From Microcebus murinus (taxonomy: Eukaryota; Chordata; Mammalia; Primates; Cheirogaleidae), in assembly GCF_040939455.1 (NCBI RefSeq), contig NC_134111.1:54392501-54456500 (forward strand): a stretch of 64,000 nt of DNA, written 5' to 3'. A program made the translations under genes and the position numbers. Of this stretch, positions 10,291 through 22,684 are shown in pieces. Position 1 is the stretch's first letter, and the number at the start of each line of letters is the position of its first letter. The notes under the pieces were generated by a model. It was not told the origin of the DNA, made no database searches, and saw only the letters and a program-made list of their open reading frames with translations.

Positions 10291-12885
10291 ACCCAAACTT
10301 AAAGTGGTTGGTAAACATGTCATCAAATGTAGTCACAAAAATGCAGAAGGAGCTAATTTTGCCTGAGACAGTTTGCTCTAATAAATTTATTTGGAAGAAT
10401 TCCTCTATGCCTCGTATTGTGGAATAATGTGTAAAAATATTTCACATCAAAGCAGTGCCACTTGGCTTCTTGGTCAGCTCCAAGTTGATTTTGTTTGAAA
10501 CAGTCATGACTTACCCAGTGAGGGATCCCTGGCTTCCAGAACTGATCCCATCTTGTCTTTCAAGAAATTATTACTTCTTTCTCTGACTGGTATTCCATGC
10601 TGTTTGAATTGCCTGGACTTCCCCTCTCTCTATACCCCCATTTCTAACTCTCCTGTGTTCAAACTTCTCTCTCTTTCCCAAAATATTTCTGGAGAAGTCT
10701 GATGGCTTTGTGAATTCAAAGGAAGGAAAAAACAGAGGTCCTTTTCTATTAACACTACTCTTCTCCTTCCAGCTCAAATTATGTGTGTTTATATGTGTGC
10801 GTGTGTGTGGTGTGTGTGTATAATTACATAGTGTGTGTGTGACAGAGAGAGAGAGAGATGTACTCACCGCTGGTGATAGAGCAGAGATTAAACAAACAAA
10901 AACAGCACTGTCAAGACAGCGCTTGCCCCTTCCTGCAGGTGAGGAGGGTAACAACACCATGTTTGGGCCCCTTCTTGCCCCTATTGTTCTGCATTCTCTT
11001 TGGTCTGAAATAGTCACATAGAAACTTTCTTTCACAGGGACAATGACATCATTTTCAGCCACATGTTTAATGCTTCAAAGTCAATATTTGCCTTGCCTTG
11101 GAGTCATTGATTAACTCTTTCCTGAGGCTTTTTCTTCTAATTCCCTTTTGATTTTCAGCTCCTCATTGGTCCCCTGATGGTGCATGTGCGCCTCTCCGTG
11201 TGAGTGTATTATCCTGGAGCCCCAGAGCCTGGTAGGGACTCTGGTGAACCTTTATTCTGGATTAAGGCATTCAGACTTCCCCATTTCCATCCAGCTCCAT
11301 CTGTAAGAATGGTAGGAATGACTAAACCTGGCTTCCTTGGGAAACAGAGACCAGCCCTGGATGCCTGAGAGAAGTAGTGATGGCATGGATGTAATCTTCA
11401 ACCTAGGTACACCAGGGTTGTTTGTCATCTGTTTAAGGAGCTAAAATGTTACCATGAAGTATATAGTTCTTTGATACCCATTTCATCTGCAAAGCAAAGG
11501 AGGTGCATGGACACATGAAATGACAAATAAGAGTCACACTGTGAGTGAGTGAGCGGGCAGGAGACCTGAACAACCTTCAGGAGTCTCTACCTCTCGGGGC
11601 ACTGAAGTCCTGGACACCAGGACTCTTTCACTGTGCCAACCCATTTCCCTGCCCCACTTTGGCTTTTAGATGGGAGCAAGGAAAATTGAGAAATATTAGA
11701 AAAGTTCCTCTGTAAGAGAAAGGTGAACCATTTTCAGTCTCCTAACAACTTTCCATTTCTCCTTTCTTGATGTTTAAACAAACTTTAATCACAAATTCAC
11801 TGGGATGTTGGTTTTCCAACCCATTCTCTACAGTATGGGATCAAGAAATATCATTTTTTGTATCTGTTTGTATGGTTGCTTGTGTAGCCTACAGACATTC
11901 AGAAAGATGTAACATTGGTTTCCTTCAAATATTAGGGCTTTATTCTATTTTATTTTCATTTTCAGAAAGGTAAAGTCTGAGTGTCTTAGCTTGGGATCAT
12001 TAAGTGCTAAGAAATTTTAGCTGAGTAAATTGGTTCATAGAACTTGGGGGCAATTTTAGCTTCTTGCAAAGCTGGAAAGAAGAACTTCTGAGTCAAGGTC
12101 GTTCAGTAAATCCCATGTTAAATGCAAATTCCATTAAGTTTTGTAAAACCATTTTGCTGGGCAAGAAGTAAAAAATAACTTACAAACCACTTGAAAAACC
12201 TCAAAGTCATTCAGACTTTTCTGGGCAAAGGACTTCATCAGGTTTATGCCTATTACTGGAAGCCAAAGCGTCCAATGTCCAAATCAAATGTTGAGTCCTC
12301 TTTCCTCCCACCCAGAGCAGAGCCCAACTGCCTCACAGTCTGCCTGCTTCCAATTCCTCTGTGCCAGCATATCTGTTAATGTCCCAAGCGGCTTCCTTTA
12401 CAGCCGCATGATCATCTGTGTATTATTAACTAACCGCAAATTAAAGTCATTACTTGGTGCTTAATTTTATGTAACATTTCTTTGTAATGTGTACAAAAGA
12501 AATTTGTTTTTAACAGGAGTTTGGTAAATAGCATGTGCCATGATTAATTAGAGAATATAATAGGTCTGTTGATTTGAAATTAAATTCAGTGCAATAATTT
12601 TCTTTAAAAATAATTTCTTAAATGACATTTCAAGGTGTATGAGTCTTTAAAAAAAAAAAAAAGTAAGTATTCTGCATGGATTGTCCTAATTCCCTATCTC
12701 AGATATTTGTTGAACTTTACCTACTAGAGAAATCACTTTTATTTTTCTGAAATCTCTAGGCACTCCAAGAAACAACAGCATTCAAAGAGCGATTTTCAAA
12801 GATCCTTTTTGGAACAAGATAGAGTGTAAATGAATAAACTAACAAACAAGCAAATCCTCCAATACTTTGAGGTCAGTTATATTTC
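10291..12885. other. Unique intergenic sequence, no gene seen
   Basis: Contains imperfect (TG)n and (GA)n blocks between about 10781 and 10858 and an A15 run near 12647-12662. The 163-codon minus-strand frame at 10571-11062 runs through the simple repeat, which translates to His/Thr-rich low complexity, so it is not credible as a gene. Confidence 0.6.
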
Positions 12886-12889
12886 AGTA

Positions 12890-13305
12890 TAGTTCACACT
12901 TCTCCAGCTACTGTGTTCTTTCTCTTCTTACACACCAAGTGCTTTCCGGCCTCAGGGCCTTTGAACTTGTTACTTCTGCCTAGCCCTAAATGTCACCCCC
13001 CTTGGGTCTTCATGTGGCTCAAATCTTAGTCAGAGACTTCTCTGCTCATCCAAGCTAAGGAAGTTCCCTGCCCCAGTCCAGATCACATCACTGCATTTAA
13101 TGTTTTATTCACTGAATAAATCATTCTGTGATATTATCTGGCTTTGTGGCTGTTCTTTGCTTTTCCTCTGTCTCCTCCCATAGAATGTAAGATCCTCAGG
13201 AGCAAAAACTTGTCTGCCTTGTCCTTCCTGTATATCTAACACCAATAACAATGCCTGGCACGCTAGTAGGTGCTTAATAAATCTCTGTGAAATCAATGAG
13301 TGGAT
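12890..13305 (+). repeat. L2 LINE 3' end, sense
   Basis: The characteristic order is present: 'cctcagggcctttgaacttg' near 12951, 'aaatgtcacccccc' near 12988, 'catagaatgtaagatcctca' near 13179, 'aatgcctggcac' near 13250 and the terminal 'gtgcttaataaatctctgtg' near 13271. It is an old, non-mobile fossil that predates the placental radiation. Confidence 0.9.
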
Positions 13306-14044
13306 TGCATTGCTTTCACAAGTCAATAATTACCATGCCCCTAATGGAGAAAAAGCATCATTGGCTTTCAAAGTTTTCTTAAGGGAACACAAAGAGAAAT
13401 TCAGTATTTGTTGCCTAGGCATGAGATACCTTGCAAGCAATCGAACAATTAAAACGTGAACAAATTAATGGGAAGGGCAGGAAGTAAAGGTTAGTTTAGT
13501 TTGTGTGAATACCAACGCCAGCTGAGAAGTGAAGTCCTCAATCAACCGGCACCTTCTGACTTTATGAACCCAACAACCAGTTGAATTGTTTCTATTAAAA
13601 TAACTTAGTCAAGCCACTGTCTTTGCTGATAATAAATTAAAAGATCTGAAAATTTTTTCAACCTTCATGTATTTAAAACTGGATTCCTAGGGTTGATATG
13701 GTGTTTCATTGTATATAAGCAAGAATTAGATGAGAGTGCTGCTGTGATATCACAAGGAAATTCTGAACAAGAGAATAAGAATTAAAAGGTATAAAATTCC
13801 ATGTTAAGTGTCATACTGTATTTCAGTTTTATCTGCAAAACATACCAAAGTCTCTCTTTCTCCCCAGAGCCCCGTGCCTTTTAAAGCTCTCCTGCAACTC
13901 TTCTTCTATATTATATCTATATCAAACCAATGGGAACTAGCCTAGCAGTATGGACAAGATCTTATTACTCAATTGTGGGTGGTGTCTGGAAAATGGTTAT
14001 TTTCTGATTTTTCTTGATGTCCTTAGAGTGAACAGAAGTCTGTG
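13306..14044. other. Unique intergenic sequence, no gene seen
   Basis: AT-rich, without a recognised repeat or gene. Confidence 0.55.
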
Positions 14045-14049
14045 TGGCT

Positions 14050-14205
14050 CTATGTGCAATGAGTTGCAACTGTGGCGTGTTCAAATTCCATCTCTGACAT
14101 TTTCTATGTAAATTTGGGCAAGATATTTAATTTCTCTAAGTCTCAAGTTTTCTCATCTGCAAAGTGGACTTAAGGTAACTCATGTGGATTAAATACCAAG
14201 CATTT
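14050..14205 (+). repeat. MIR SINE, sense
   Basis: The core is recognisable: 'gttcaaattccatctctgac' near 14080, 'aaatttgggcaagatattta' near 14111 and 'tttctcatctgcaaagtgga' near 14149. It is an old fossil. Confidence 0.85.
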
Positions 14206-14229
14206 GTTTTCATGTAATCATAAATGTCA

Positions 14230-14990
14230 ATTCTTTTACTTTTTCCTTTTGGATTTTAAGGTGTAATCTAGAGAGTTATTCCCATTACAGGTTGTACATT
14301 AATTCACCCAGCTTTTTTTCCCCTGGTGTTTTTATATGTTTTATCTTTTATACATAAATTTCTCATCCATTTAGAATTTGTCCTGGCACACAGTAGAAGG
14401 AATGGCTTAATTTTATCTTTTTGCATATAGCTATCTAGCTATCCCAACACATCTAATTAAAAAGTCCATTTTTCCTTAATAATTAGGGATGCCATTTTTA
14501 TCATACATTAAATCTTCATATGCAATTAGGTCTAATTCTGAATTTTCTATTTTTTTCCATTCATCTGCATATTCATTCATTAATACCAAACTATTTTAAT
14601 TTTAGAGGTTTATGATATGTTTTAATATTATATCATTGTTTTTGCGGGATTTCCTAACTATTTTTGCATGTTTATGCTTCCAAACATATTATATAATCAA
14701 TTTGTCTAGCTCTAGGAGAAAACCTGGTGACCTTTTTATGGGGATTGCATTAAATGTTTATATAAACATAGAAATAACTAAGATATTTATGATGTTGAAT
14801 TTTTTCTGTGAACATGGTTTACCTTTCCAATTGTTTAAGTCTAATTTTTTATCTTCATGAACGTTTATAATTTTTCTTGTATAGATATTGGACATTTCTT
14901 ATTAAATTTACACTGAGGTGTTTTATTTTTTTTTATCAGACATGTGGTCTTTTATTTCATTATATCTTCTAACCGGTTTTGTTTGTATCT
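14230..14990 (-). mobile_element. Old antisense L1 (L1M-type) fragment of the ORF2 3' region
   Basis: The plus strand reads as the reverse complement of L1 ORF2. Landmarks are 'atttctcatccatttagaat' near 14359, 'tttgtctagctctaggagaa' near 14701, 'ggggattgcattaaatgttt' near 14740 and 'tctgtgaacatggtttacct' near 14806. It is strongly diverged, with no open frame, no target duplication visible and approximate ends. Confidence 0.85.
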
Positions 14991-16099
14991 ATTGATTCAG
15001 GAATCGCATTGTTATGGCAGTATTGGTATTGGTATTCTGAAACTGTATGTTGTGTAGGATAAAGCAAAAATGTATATATATTGGTGTCATTGAGAGCTGT
15101 GATTTTTCAGTTTGGGTGAGAGAAGATACAGTAATAATAAGATCAATGAGTTCTTATAATCTTGTAGTTCTGAAAATAAATCTGAAGTAGTAATACTAAT
15201 TCATAATGTGTTCTCTGTTTAAAAAGCACACATTTTCTAGTTCTGTCTACTGAAAAGGCTGAGAAACAATGGCCAACCTAATAGCAATGCGCATCCTGGA
15301 ACCCTGATTCTGTCTCTAAACACTATTTTCCCCCAGAAGGAACAAGGCCTCTTGAAAAGATGGCTAATTCCAGGTCTGAGGCAGGAAGTTTATTAAATGA
15401 GTCTGGAATATCCTGTCATAGCAGGTAGCAAGGAAGCTATGAAAAACTATTAGGGTTCTATCTAAAGGATTCAGATACCAGCTTAAAGAGGATCTCACTA
15501 GCCAAAGATGGGATAATTTGAGCATCAGTAGGATGATAAATGAAATGAATTGAAACATATCAAGTATATTTAAATCCATAAGTTCAATATGATACCCCAA
15601 ATCTAAACTCATTAATCACCTTTAAAGAATGTTAGGGAACCAATTCATTGCGCTAAAAATCTGGTCTCAGAGGAATCAGAGTCAAGGGTAACTTCCTCAT
15701 TATAAAATGTTTCCAGCTAATAAATGAATAAGCAATGATAGAATTAAGATATCACCATTTTGCAAACTTCTAATGAATTAATGCCTCTGGACAATGATCA
15801 CCAATGAATGGCTGCTAACATCATGAGAGAGAGACAATTAGACAATATGTACCTCCTACAAGACATGCAGAACACCACGTATGAAATATTCTTGATGAAA
15901 CAATTGAATCTGAATCTGTCAAGCCTCTAAATCTAACGAGCAATTTACAGCTTACAATGACAAAGGAACACATTAAACAACATCACAGGGACACAAGCAG
16001 CAAACTCCAAACTATAGGAAATTCTAAGACAACCAGTTTCTTCAACCATAACAACAACAAAAAAAATGAGGCAGGGTATATGGTAGGGAAAGCTATAAA
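14991..16099. other. Unique intergenic sequence, no gene seen
   Basis: AT-rich. Short frames at 15364-15612 and 15957-16241 are unsupported. The T9 run at 16100-16108 may mark the poly(A) end of the FUCA1 retrocopy just to the right. Confidence 0.55.
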
Positions 16100-16734
16100 T
16101 TTTTTTTTAGCATACAAACTCATTTACTTGATCATATTTTTAAAAGCAGGGCAGAATCACATTCATTTTCTTAATAATGTCATTGTAAATAGATTGGCTT
16201 TCAGAGCTCTTAGTTTGCTTTGGGAACTTTTGAAGAATTGACCATTAGCAGCCCAGCAAGCTTTTTTCTTCCCTTCCAGGCTCTCCTGCACTTCAGGGGG
16301 TAGGGGCAGTGTGCTGGTGACAACTGATGCTAAATAAAGTGTGTGGTTACGCTTGCCAAACCCTTTCCATCTCTTCCCCAAAGCAACAGGCTGACTCGGC
16401 TTATTCTTTATCAAAGTCACTGAATGAGCAAGTAGGTTATCAAACCCAGAGAAGAGAGGGGCATTTCCATTGTAGATAATTTCCAAAGTTAAGAATGGAT
16501 GAACTTGGAGCTTAAGTGTTCAGTGCCTTCTTTTTGCTGACCAAAGAGAGGTATGCTAGCAATGGAGCTCACATCCTTGGTCCATTGTGACAGGGTAATG
16601 TACTCACTTCCTTTGTTTAAAAAGCCATCTCTGGAGGGGGAAGAGAAGTTAGTTTCTTACAGTGATGGTCTTATAAGAGGCAAATCAAAGCAGCAAACAG
16701 CAGTCAGCATCCATTTCCTCTTGAATTCCAAGGA

Positions 16735-18070
16735 TCAGTCCACTCCTGTCAGCTTTACAGGCCAAGCAAACTCTACTGGGAGAGCAGAGGGTGGCATTGG
16801 GGCAGAGAAACGGGAAGGCCTCTATCCAGACCTGTGGATCACTTCAGATCCTCTTGGATTCCCACACTGTTACCTTTGTAGTTGCGGTAGTTATGGGGGA
16901 TTCGAGGTTGAAGGTTCCATTTTCTGGCCATTGCAGTAAAATGGCATAAACAGCCGATCCATTGGAGGTACACCGCACAGATACCATGTTCTTTTCTGAT
17001 CACAACACCCTCCATCGCTTAAAGGCCTGGACAGCCTATCCCTGGATGCTCAGCCACTTCCCAACAGTAAGAAGCCTTTCTTGGAAGATGGGAACAATCA
17101 GTTTAGCGAGTCCAGTGTTAAGAAGGGAGCTGTCTGCCAAACTTAATGTCTGACCCAGTGCCAGAATGCTTTCAGATGCGCTTGCAAAGCCAGACATCGC
17201 CCTGTCCGATGATAACCCCAGGGTTTCTCATCAGTAGTGACATCTCCCACTTGTGGTCTGGCAACCTCCCAGGCTTAAGTTTATCTTGACAGTCGTGGTA
17301 TCCTTCACGGTGATGGGAGCATTTCTGACCCCACTGGTCATTTATTGCCACCTCTTCCTTGACAGGGCTATCATTGTAGAGCCCAGAAAGAAAACCTATA
17401 GAGTTCCAATAAATATCAGGACGTTCCCACGCTCCATCAGACCAAATCACATCAGGTTTGTGCCTGTTAACAAGGTAGTATAGCCCTGGCATTGTTTTCA
17501 CACCGATATTAATAAAATGCTGCATTTTAAAGCCATTTTTCTTGTCCAGTAGGTAGAGTGGGTGGAACCATAGGAAGAGGGGGTGGCAGAGTCCATAGCG
17601 TGTGTTCGTCTTCCGGACAGCTGCTCCGACCAACCAAATCGCAATGGGGCCCCAGGTCCTTAGCGTCCCAGTTCCAAGACGCGCGACTCGGACAGTCCGT
17701 ACAGCCTGGTGACGCTGTGTCACCAGGAGAGCCCGGGCCCTTCTTGGGCCCTGCGGCCTGGAAGAGATGGGCCCACTGGTGGGTCAGGGCGGAAGAAGCG
17801 CGGGGAACTGCTGTCCGGAGTGGGCGCGGCCGAAACCGGGCGTGTAGCTGTGGCGCATGAGGCGTTGGTGCTGGGCTGCCCTAGGCGCCTCCAGTGCCAC
17901 CAGAGCCACTCGATGCCCCATTGAGCACCGAGACCACGCCCCAGTGCACGAACACCCCGAACTTGACCTTGTGGAGCTGGCGCTGCAGCTGCGAGAGCCC
18001 AAGCCAGGAGCACCACGTGGGGGCGACAGCGCTGGGGTGGGGGGACGGCCTGCAACCTCACTTGAGAACC
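16735..18070 (-). pseudogene. FUCA1P: Processed pseudogene of FUCA1 (lysosomal alpha-L-fucosidase)
   Basis: The parent enzyme removes alpha-L-fucose from glycoproteins and glycolipids in lysosomes (glycoside hydrolase family 29). On the minus strand, almost the whole coding region can be followed without introns. A K-F-G-V-F-V-H-W-G motif lies near 17950-17980, followed by a W-W-H-W block. The middle is open at 17172-17723 and contains the line [10 protein letters not shown], the nucleophile motif WSDGAWE near 17435, and [10 protein letters not shown]. The C-terminal part, near 16735-17130, includes [10 protein letters not shown] and NLESPITT, with the final stop at about 16735-17137 read in a shifted frame. 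The residues match FUCA1 better than FUCA2, for example in the DKKNGFK stretch. Frameshifts (one near 17620), in-frame stops and loss of a long N-terminal segment make it non-functional. The 3' UTR-like part may extend to a T9 run at 16100-16108 (a poly(A) tail on the minus strand). No target duplication was found. Confidence 0.92.
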
Positions 18071-18094
18071 CCGGAAACCTGCACATCAACGGAG

Positions 18095-19135
18095 ACTTTT
18101 AAATTAACCAATACTAATGAATGGACCTTGTTTGGATCCTGAGTCAAGCAAACTGGTTACTGTGTTTGGTTTTGTTTTAAGGAGAGCAGGACCCGTGTGG
18201 CATTCCTGGAAGCAGACGGGGTCTGCTGTGGAAATCAGAAATGCACGTGCTGGGGTCGGTGCAGGCCAGGGGAGCTGATGTGGTGGTACCTTCCCCACCT
18301 GTGTGGCTCTCGTCACCACCTCATTTATTATCCGTTGTCTCCAATCTGCTTCTCCGGGAAATACTTTGGTCTAAATAAAATCTCAGAATACGGATCCAGG
18401 AAGAGATTAGCTAGATTAAACCGTTCACTCCAGTCCAACTAGAGATAAAACAAGAGAGAAAGGAGACATATCTCCCAATTCAATTCTCCTATCTTCGGTT
18501 ATGTTTTATGAAGAACTTATGTCACTCACAAAAGAGATGTAGCTTCCCCAGGGGAGACAGCAGGTGTACATTCTCTCTCCAGGTTATTTAATTGCTGTCA
18601 GGAAGACATATGATTAACAAAACCAAATGCTGGAAATATGAAGTATAGACAATTTTAAAGTTGTTTATATAGTTGATTACAGTATATCATACAACGTGTT
18701 TATTTGCCATAAACCTGCCTATCACAAACTGTTTTCACACCTGTGCATCTGCACTAAACAGCCTACTGCTTAGCTGTGTGTGAATTCCCGGTTGGAGACT
18801 GGCCAGCAGCCAGAGCACAAAGTAGCGTCCACTGGTGGCCTCTCTCAGTCACCTCTGATGTACTAGCTTCACACCGGGAGTTTTCGACCACCTCAATCTG
18901 GGGCTGAGGCCTGCTGACCATGGCGTTGCCTGCTTTCATGAGAGCCCTTGGAGCTCTATGGAAGGAAAACAGTATGGAAACGACAGACCTTTGGCTTCAT
19001 CACTGTCCTTGATGACTCAGCTACCCAAAGTGAGGCCCACGGTCTGTCATCTGTCGGGTACTGCTTGGAGACAAGTACAGAACTGAGAGGACGCCTTCAG
19101 AACTGTTGAGAGCCATTTGGCAGCACACGTTTATG
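18095..19135. other. Unique intergenic sequence, no gene seen
   Basis: The sequence just 5' of the FUCA1 retrocopy on its strand. No recognised gene or repeat; short frames around 18104-18442 are unsupported. Confidence 0.5.
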
Positions 19136-19139
19136 TTTG

Positions 19140-19338
19140 TTGAATCTTAAAACTTAAAAAGGGACTTGAATTTTATACGCATTGTTTCTTTTTATTTCAC
19201 TTTAAGTTACTTTTTATTGCACTTTGCCAATATCACTTTTTATTACACTTTGCCAATATCAGTCTGGGACAGATTGGAAATTGAAAAAAAGAACTGATCC
19301 TTCACCACAAATAGTTTGAGAAGCACTGCTTTAGAGTG
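19140..19338. mobile_element. Possible right end of a non-autonomous hAT element
   Basis: The end 'aatagtttgagaagcactgc' near 19310 resembles the reverse complement of a CAGCGCTTCTCAAACT type hAT terminus, and 'gaactgatccttcaccacaa' before it fits the subterminal part. I could not find the matching left end. Confidence 0.4.
19209..19260. repeat. Two-copy 26-bp tandem repeat
   Basis: A 26-bp unit starting ACTTTTTATT and ending TGCCAATATC occurs at 19209-19234 and 19235-19260, with one G-to-A difference. Confidence 0.92.
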
Positions 19339-21081
19339 TTGGCGTGGAGCATGCTATATCCCAGGGCTTCACCTTGACACTCTGACAGTTCCAAAGGGAC
19401 AGCCAGTGGCAAAAATATGGACCTACAGAGATAGCCTTCCCAAAGGATTATTCAATGGTAACCAGCTGACATCTAATCTATTGCACATCTCTTAGGTTCA
19501 TGCCAGAGGTAGGCAGATCTCACAAAAACAGCCCAGCTGACCCCTAGTTGCAACGTTACTTGTAGGCCTTTCAATACTAAGCAGTGTAGTAGCAGTAGTA
19601 GTGGTGGTAGTAGAAGCAGCATTTAAGACCCTATAGGACTTACGTGATCCAGGTACTGTACTAAATGCTTTACATATACAAGTCACCAAATTGTCTTCCT
19701 CTCTCTTTGAAGTGATACATATTCTAACCTACACATGTACACAGGGATGTATAGCATCAAGTCTATTCACAGTGACTTTTTTGTATAGCCATGAAAATTT
19801 ACTAATGACTGATACCTTATTAGGGTATTTTAAGACATCATTCCAGACATACTAGATATACTAGATATGCCAATTATACCAAAGACAGTAATAAAAAATG
19901 GTAATTTAATATTCAGTAAATAACAGTTTTGTGTCCAGATATTGGTCATAGAGAATATCTGGAAAAATTAGTAGTACAGAAACAGCATTAGATATCAGAA
20001 AATAGGGAAACAGTTTGCATAATTTTTTCATTTTTGTTGGTATATCTGGAAATTCTCAGGCCTGAAACAGAGACAAAAGATATGTAAGAAGCAAAGACAA
20101 TATAACAAAACTTGCATCACTACATAGAGACATTATCCAAGACCAAGTCTTTTATCTACTACTTTACTTCCCCCAAATAGACTGTAAAACCAAGTAGCAT
20201 TTCAGATATTTCTATGCTCCTTGCCCCAAAGTTGGGTTTAAAAAATGTTTGAATTTTATAAAGTCTATATTTAATAATGTAATAGGGAGTCTGTTCACCC
20301 TATTTCTCTAAGAATGAGCCTTCTTAGACTCTGTAAGGGGAGCTACTCTCTGCCCCTCCCACAATCTCTCCAATAGCCAGAGTTACCCCCACTACTGTTG
20401 GCAGCCTGATTCTCACCTTGGCTTGGGGTGGTCAAAATAAAAGTTAAAATTCACACCCAGATTTTCAGTATACAGATGTAGGGGGGGATTAAGGAGTTCG
20501 CTCTGGGGAAACAAATGGTGATGGGGAGGCAGGGCTAGCTCTCACCTTTCCATGGCCTTTGTCCCTCCTCAGGCCCTCTGAACAAGCTGGCGCTTGACTC
20601 TGTGGGCATAGTAGATGGTACCAAACCCGTGTAATCAGAGAGGGAGATGTTTTCTCCCAATTAACTAAACTATCCTTTTCTTCCCACAAATTTAAAACCT
20701 AGCAGTAAAATGGTAATGCTAAATCCCAATCAGTTCATATGCACTGGAATCCCATAACACTTCAGAGCCATGATTCCAGCCCTCGGGAGCTTTACCCTAA
20801 TCAAGCATAAATCTTGACAGCACCTCCTCCATGTTAACCCTGTATATCCTTCCAGATGAGGTCATAGTTGGGGGCCTTCTCCTAAAGGTAGAAAATCAGA
20901 AGAGGAGGGCCAAGGCAAAGCAGTGAAAGACATAAGGTGAGTGAGTGAAAAGCTAAAAAGAGAAGAACATCTACTGTTTAGTAGGGATATTTCCAGAAGA
21001 GAAAGTCCCAGCTTCTTCCTCCCTTTCTATATACCTACCTACCTTTCTCCCTCCTTTCCCTCCTTTCTTCCTTTCCTGCCT
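19339..21081. other. Unique intergenic sequence, no gene seen
   Basis: A small AGT/GGT-rich block lies at about 19585-19615. A pyrimidine-rich stretch at about 21030-21081 directly precedes the RPL29 pseudogene and may be its degraded poly(A) tail seen on the other strand. No gene supported. Confidence 0.55.
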
Positions 21082-21623
21082 CAGGTTTATTTTACAAATA
21101 ACACAGGAAGTCACCAGCAGCTCCGGGGTCACACCAATCCTTCCACCCACACAGGCAGGCAGAGGCCTCTACTCTGGAGCCTTGGTAGAGGCCTGGGGAC
21201 ATTTGGGAGCCTGAGCAGGAGCTACAGCCACAACCTGGGCCTTGGTTTGAGCCTTAGCCTTGGACTTTAACCAGCAGAGGCCGAAACTCTTGGAGATGCA
21301 GGCATGAACACGCTTCCTGAGTTTGGGGTAGGCCACCTAAGCAGGTTAATTGAATTTGAAGCTGACACCTTTTGGGATCTTGGGTTGACCTCCGTGGGTT
21401 TTATGAGGCCCTTGATAGCCTTGGCTCTTGCCTTGGCCTTGGTGCTGTTGGCCTGTATCCTTTTCAGACCCATCTTGTGCTTCTTGGCAAACCATGTACT
21501 ACTTAGGAACTTGGGGCCCACTTGCTTAAAAGAGTCAGATCTTTTGGATAGGGGTTTCCTGATACCATTTCTGTTCCATTTTCAAAACTAGTTGCACACA
21601 ATGTGGTTCTTGGATGTGGCCAT
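21082..21623 (-). pseudogene. RPL29P: Processed pseudogene of RPL29 (60S ribosomal protein L29)
   Basis: The parent is a small basic protein of the large ribosomal subunit. On the minus strand, an ATG at 21623 is followed by a MATSKNH start, very close to the RPL29 N-terminus. A premature TAG at codon 12 interrupts it. Further on, open sequence at 21267-21521 includes [31 protein letters not shown] and a PTEVNP-like stretch, matching RPL29 in order. The C-terminal Lys/Ala-rich tail is recognisable, and the original stop lies at about 21169-21171. The 3' UTR follows, ending with the reverse complement of an AATAAACCTGAGG type end at 21082. There are no introns, so it is a retrocopy. Stops and frameshifts prevent expression of the normal protein. 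RPL29 is known for many such copies in mammals. Confidence 0.94.
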
Positions 21624-21754
21624 GTCTATACCATACCTCAAGGTTCCCAAAGCAGCTGGGACCAAAAGAGAGAGAGGGCCTAGCTTGCTTCTTTCTGTGC
21701 TATTTCTTATGTCTCTATCGCAATAAGCAGTAGAGTCGCTCCTTATAAAATACC

Positions 21755-21920
21755 TTCAAGATTGTTATTTTATCTTCCCAACAAGTTGATAAGATAAATA
21801 CTAATATGTCCATTTTACTGATGAGGAAACCAAAACTCAGGAAGAATAAGTCTCTGCCCCGGGTCACACAGAATCAGGACCTAACTGAAGTCCTTTACCT
21901 TCAAGCCCAGTGCTCTGTTG
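21755..21920 (-). repeat. Antisense MIR SINE
   Basis: 'ccattttactgatgaggaaa' near 21811 and 'gggtcacacag' near 21861 are the reverse complement of the MIR core. Confidence 0.85.
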
Positions 21921-22507
21921 CCATTGTAACTGCCTTTGTGGTCTTTTCCTGGATTCTTTCTTTTGGATATTTCACAGTCGTCTCAAATTGGACTGACCGA
22001 AAAACTGAATTCCTGATTATTCCTTCAGATCTTTTCCTTCTTCTATTCTCTAAATAACAAGAAATTTGGGAGTCATGTTTGATACCCTGTCTCTCTCACT
22101 TCCCCATATCCAATCTGTCACCAAGTCATGATCATTTTACCTCCCAAACACCCCTCCTGCGACCACTGCCTGGTTCAGGCACTCCAGATATTTATTTGTT
22201 AAATAATTCTTGAAGTGGAATGTGTTCAAATAAGGATACCAGGAAGACAGAGTAGTTGGTAGGTGAGCTAGATTTCCTTTTAAAAATAATGATTTTGAGA
22301 AGTTTCTTCAAAAGAAAATAAGATAAATTAAGTTTGTGGGTCACTATATTTGCTTTAATATATTGGGTAGTATTTGTACAAGTAGTCGTAGTAAAATATT
22401 AAATTTCCATTTTAACTTCCCTAAGTGCAACTGAAATTCTTTCTGGAACAAAGCAGTTCAAATTAAATGCATTGTAGTTTAAGTAGCTTAATAATAAAAG
22501 AAACTAA
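21921..22507. other. Mostly unique sequence, no gene seen
   Basis: The stretch near 22060-22180 ('cccatatccaatctgtcacc') resembles a common mammalian interspersed repeat that I cannot name with confidence. The rest is AT-rich and unassigned. Confidence 0.45.
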
Positions 22508-22516
22508 TGCTTTAGA

Positions 22517-22684
22517 TCTGCGGCCCCATCCCCTGGGTGCTGACTGGTTAGGTCCAAGTGGCCTGTTGGGAACCGGTCTGCAGGGCTCCACCTCCTGCCC
22601 AGCTCTGCCTGCCCCAGAGCTCAACCCTCCCTCCCTCCCCAGTGGAAAAATTGTCTTCCATGAAACCAGTCCCTGGTGCCAACT
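22517..22684 (+). mobile_element. Short non-autonomous hAT-like element
   Basis: The right part ('agtggaaaaattgtcttcca' near 22640, then 'aaccagtccctggtgcc') matches the 3' subterminal region of a known mammalian hAT (Tip100/Zaphod-like) repeat. The left part contains 'cctgttgggaaccgg'. The direct repeat TGCTTTAGATC lies on both sides at 22508-22518 and 22684-22694. It includes a candidate 8-bp target duplication GCTTTAGA (22509-22516 and 22685-22692), the length expected for hAT insertion. Confidence 0.65.

Noticed and set aside
10571..11062. 163-codon minus-strand reading frame
   Set aside because: Runs through a (TG)n/(GA)n simple repeat that yields His/Thr low-complexity protein.
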